From Callipepla californica brunnescens (taxonomy: Eukaryota > Chordata > Aves > Galliformes > Odontophoridae): DNA of 64,000 nt. The notes under the pieces are model-generated. The model was not told the origin of the DNA. It did not search any database and saw nothing but the letters and a program-made list of their open reading frames with translations. The first letter of the stretch is position 1, and each line of letters starts with the position of its first letter. The translations under genes and the position numbers were made by a program. Below, piece by piece: positions 62,521 through 64,000 of this stretch. The stretch is from NCBI GenBank assembly GCA_023055505.1, contig JALIRH010000005.1, forward strand, positions 1,488,001 to 1,552,000, in the 5' to 3' direction.

Positions 62521-64000
62521 ATTGGATGTTTCCTCAGAAAAAGTGTGGTGTGGAAGATGTGCTTGGTCACGTCTTCATATTGAGATATGTACTTTTTGTG
62601 TGGAAGTCATAACCCTATCGTTTGTCTCTGCCCATGTGAGCAGATACGTGTCATCTCCTTGGGGAGCGTGGATGGCTTTAGAGTCCCTCTTCTGCCTTTG
62701 CCCTTTAATCTGCCATGTTTCTATCCATCCTTCTTTCCTAAGTGCCAGGATAGCAAGGTGTTGAAAAGATGTACTCAGGAGTCCAGTGGAAGGGAGGGGA
62801 ATGAAAAGCATGGAAAAATGGAGGAGTCTTTAAGCAGGTATTTGCATTAGGGGCTGGAGGTCATCTCTGTTGATTGCTGAAGTTACCTGGGAAGCTTTTT
62901 TTACATTAATTGTCATTGAGTTAGCTTTGTAGTACCGAAGTCATTTCTGCTGCACAATCTTTCCTTTTGGTCAGGGCTGTATTTAACATCTGTTTCATTA
63001 GAGAGGCATGGAGCTTGCATGCCCATTAAGTCAGAAAAAGCTTCTCTTCCCCTTTCCCTATACCAAGGTCAGTGGACTTCTGCTCCACTGCAGCACACTG
63101 CCCTAACAGACGTGAGAGGCACAGAATTGACCAGTTATCTTCAGTGAGTTAGAATCAATTCAGAGAAAAGAAAATGAAGATCTGAAGCGAGGTACAACAA
63201 GGAAGCCCTCTTTTTGTTTGTAATTGTCTCATGAAAAACTTACTTAATAGTATCTTTCGACTCTGCGTCATTGGTCAAATTTGTCTGCGCTGTTTTGAGT
63301 TTCAGGTGGGTCACATTGAGAAGGTTTTTTTTAAAGTAATCTCTGCAGAAACTCCACAAAATCTGAGCATGAAACTGATTTGTTCTTTCTTGTGTATTGC
63401 CTCTAATAAAAGACAGTCTTATTGAGGTTCTCTCCAACATGTCACTTCTGTTTTCAGACTGTAATGAGAATTGAGAATGTATACAATTGAAACAATTGTC
63501 AGTGACAGCCTAACAGTGTTTAAGTGAAGAAAAAAGACCAAATTAATGGCATCGGGTCATAAATCAGGGATGTTTAAAGTGTTTTTAGATACTCTAGTAA
63601 GATTTGTACATAGACAAAGATTGCAGAAGCTGGCAGAATCCTTTTCTTCTTGCAGAAGTCCTTGTAGCTCAAGGGAGGCTTCTCAGAGGAGACAGAGGAT
63701 CATTTTAGATATGTATTAAGCTTTTTTCCTCCTCATGATGATAGACTTATTCACAGGGCTGTATTGTCATCAGTGGAAAAAAAAAAAAAAAAAGACAAAG
63801 CTAGACTGTAGGTGTTTGGTTTTTTTTTTTTTTTTTTTTTTTGCAAACATCAGATGTGAGTAATCTCTCATGTGTAACCCCTGTTGCCAAGTAATTCTGC
63901 AGATGTCTTAACACAGGATGCTATAGCAGAGTCTTCCTCAAATGCATTGTTTCATATGAAAGGAAAGGAAATACTTCTCTAACTTTATATTTTAAAACTA
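62521..64000. other. Unique non-coding sequence to the window end
   Basis: No gene recognised. It contains the A18 and T22 tracts near the right end. Confidence 0.5.
63777..63842. repeat. A18 and T22 tracts in inverted arrangement
   Basis: Eighteen A (63777-63794) and twenty-two T (63821-63842) are separated by 26 bases. As single strands they could pair into an 18-bp A:T stem with a short loop. Confidence 0.88.

Noticed and set aside
1..64000. Operons, Shine-Dalgarno sites, CRISPR arrays, insertion sequences, tRNA or rRNA genes
   Set aside because: The DNA is vertebrate. I saw no direct-repeat/spacer array, no tRNA cloverleaf and no rRNA sequence.

Overview
The window is vertebrate nuclear DNA, most likely from a galliform bird (chicken or a close relative). 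The evidence is a non-autonomous copy of the galliform mariner element Galluhop/Mariner1_GG at 8716-9241 and about ten truncated CR1 LINE fragments. Several CR1 fragments keep the avian CR1 3' end with its ATTCTATG-type tail or recognisable reverse-transcriptase C-terminus residues. The sequence is AT-leaning and CpG-poor, with many long A/T homopolymers, as expected of a macrochromosomal intron or intergenic region.

I find no host protein-coding gene, exon, rRNA or tRNA that I can support. Open frames outside low-complexity DNA are short (156 codons at most). Given this base composition and six frames of 64 kb, a rough calculation says that is about what chance produces. The few frames that encode something recognisable are dead transposon pieces: the mariner transposase C-terminus on the minus strand and the CR1 ORF2 C-terminus in several copies.

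Layout: 1-8.7 kb is unique non-coding DNA with a sense CR1 piece (828-1186) and a possible CR1 tail (6962-6997). The mariner MITE lies at 8.7-9.2 kb. From 10.1 to 11.6 kb CpG is unusually well retained, and this stretch is followed by a C19 pyrimidine tract and a T42 run. A GC-rich, LTR-like island with two short hairpins sits at 13.7-14.1 kb. From 15 to 36.9 kb there are scattered old CR1 pieces, including an apparently ancient one at 28.8-29.2 kb. The largest CR1 copy (36.9-37.7 kb, minus strand) carries the reverse-transcriptase C-terminus and an A26 insertion. The most striking single object is an uninterrupted 520-nt pyrimidine tract at 48866-49385, built from TTTTTCC-like units. The right-hand third (51-63 kb) has several repeat-free, homeodomain-site-rich segments that look like conserved non-coding elements.

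There are no genes here that work together. If the window has a function it is probably regulatory, and that inference needs an alignment with other birds or vertebrates. I did not find a convincing new biological system; the pyrimidine tract, the LTR-like island and the candidate conserved elements are the best leads.
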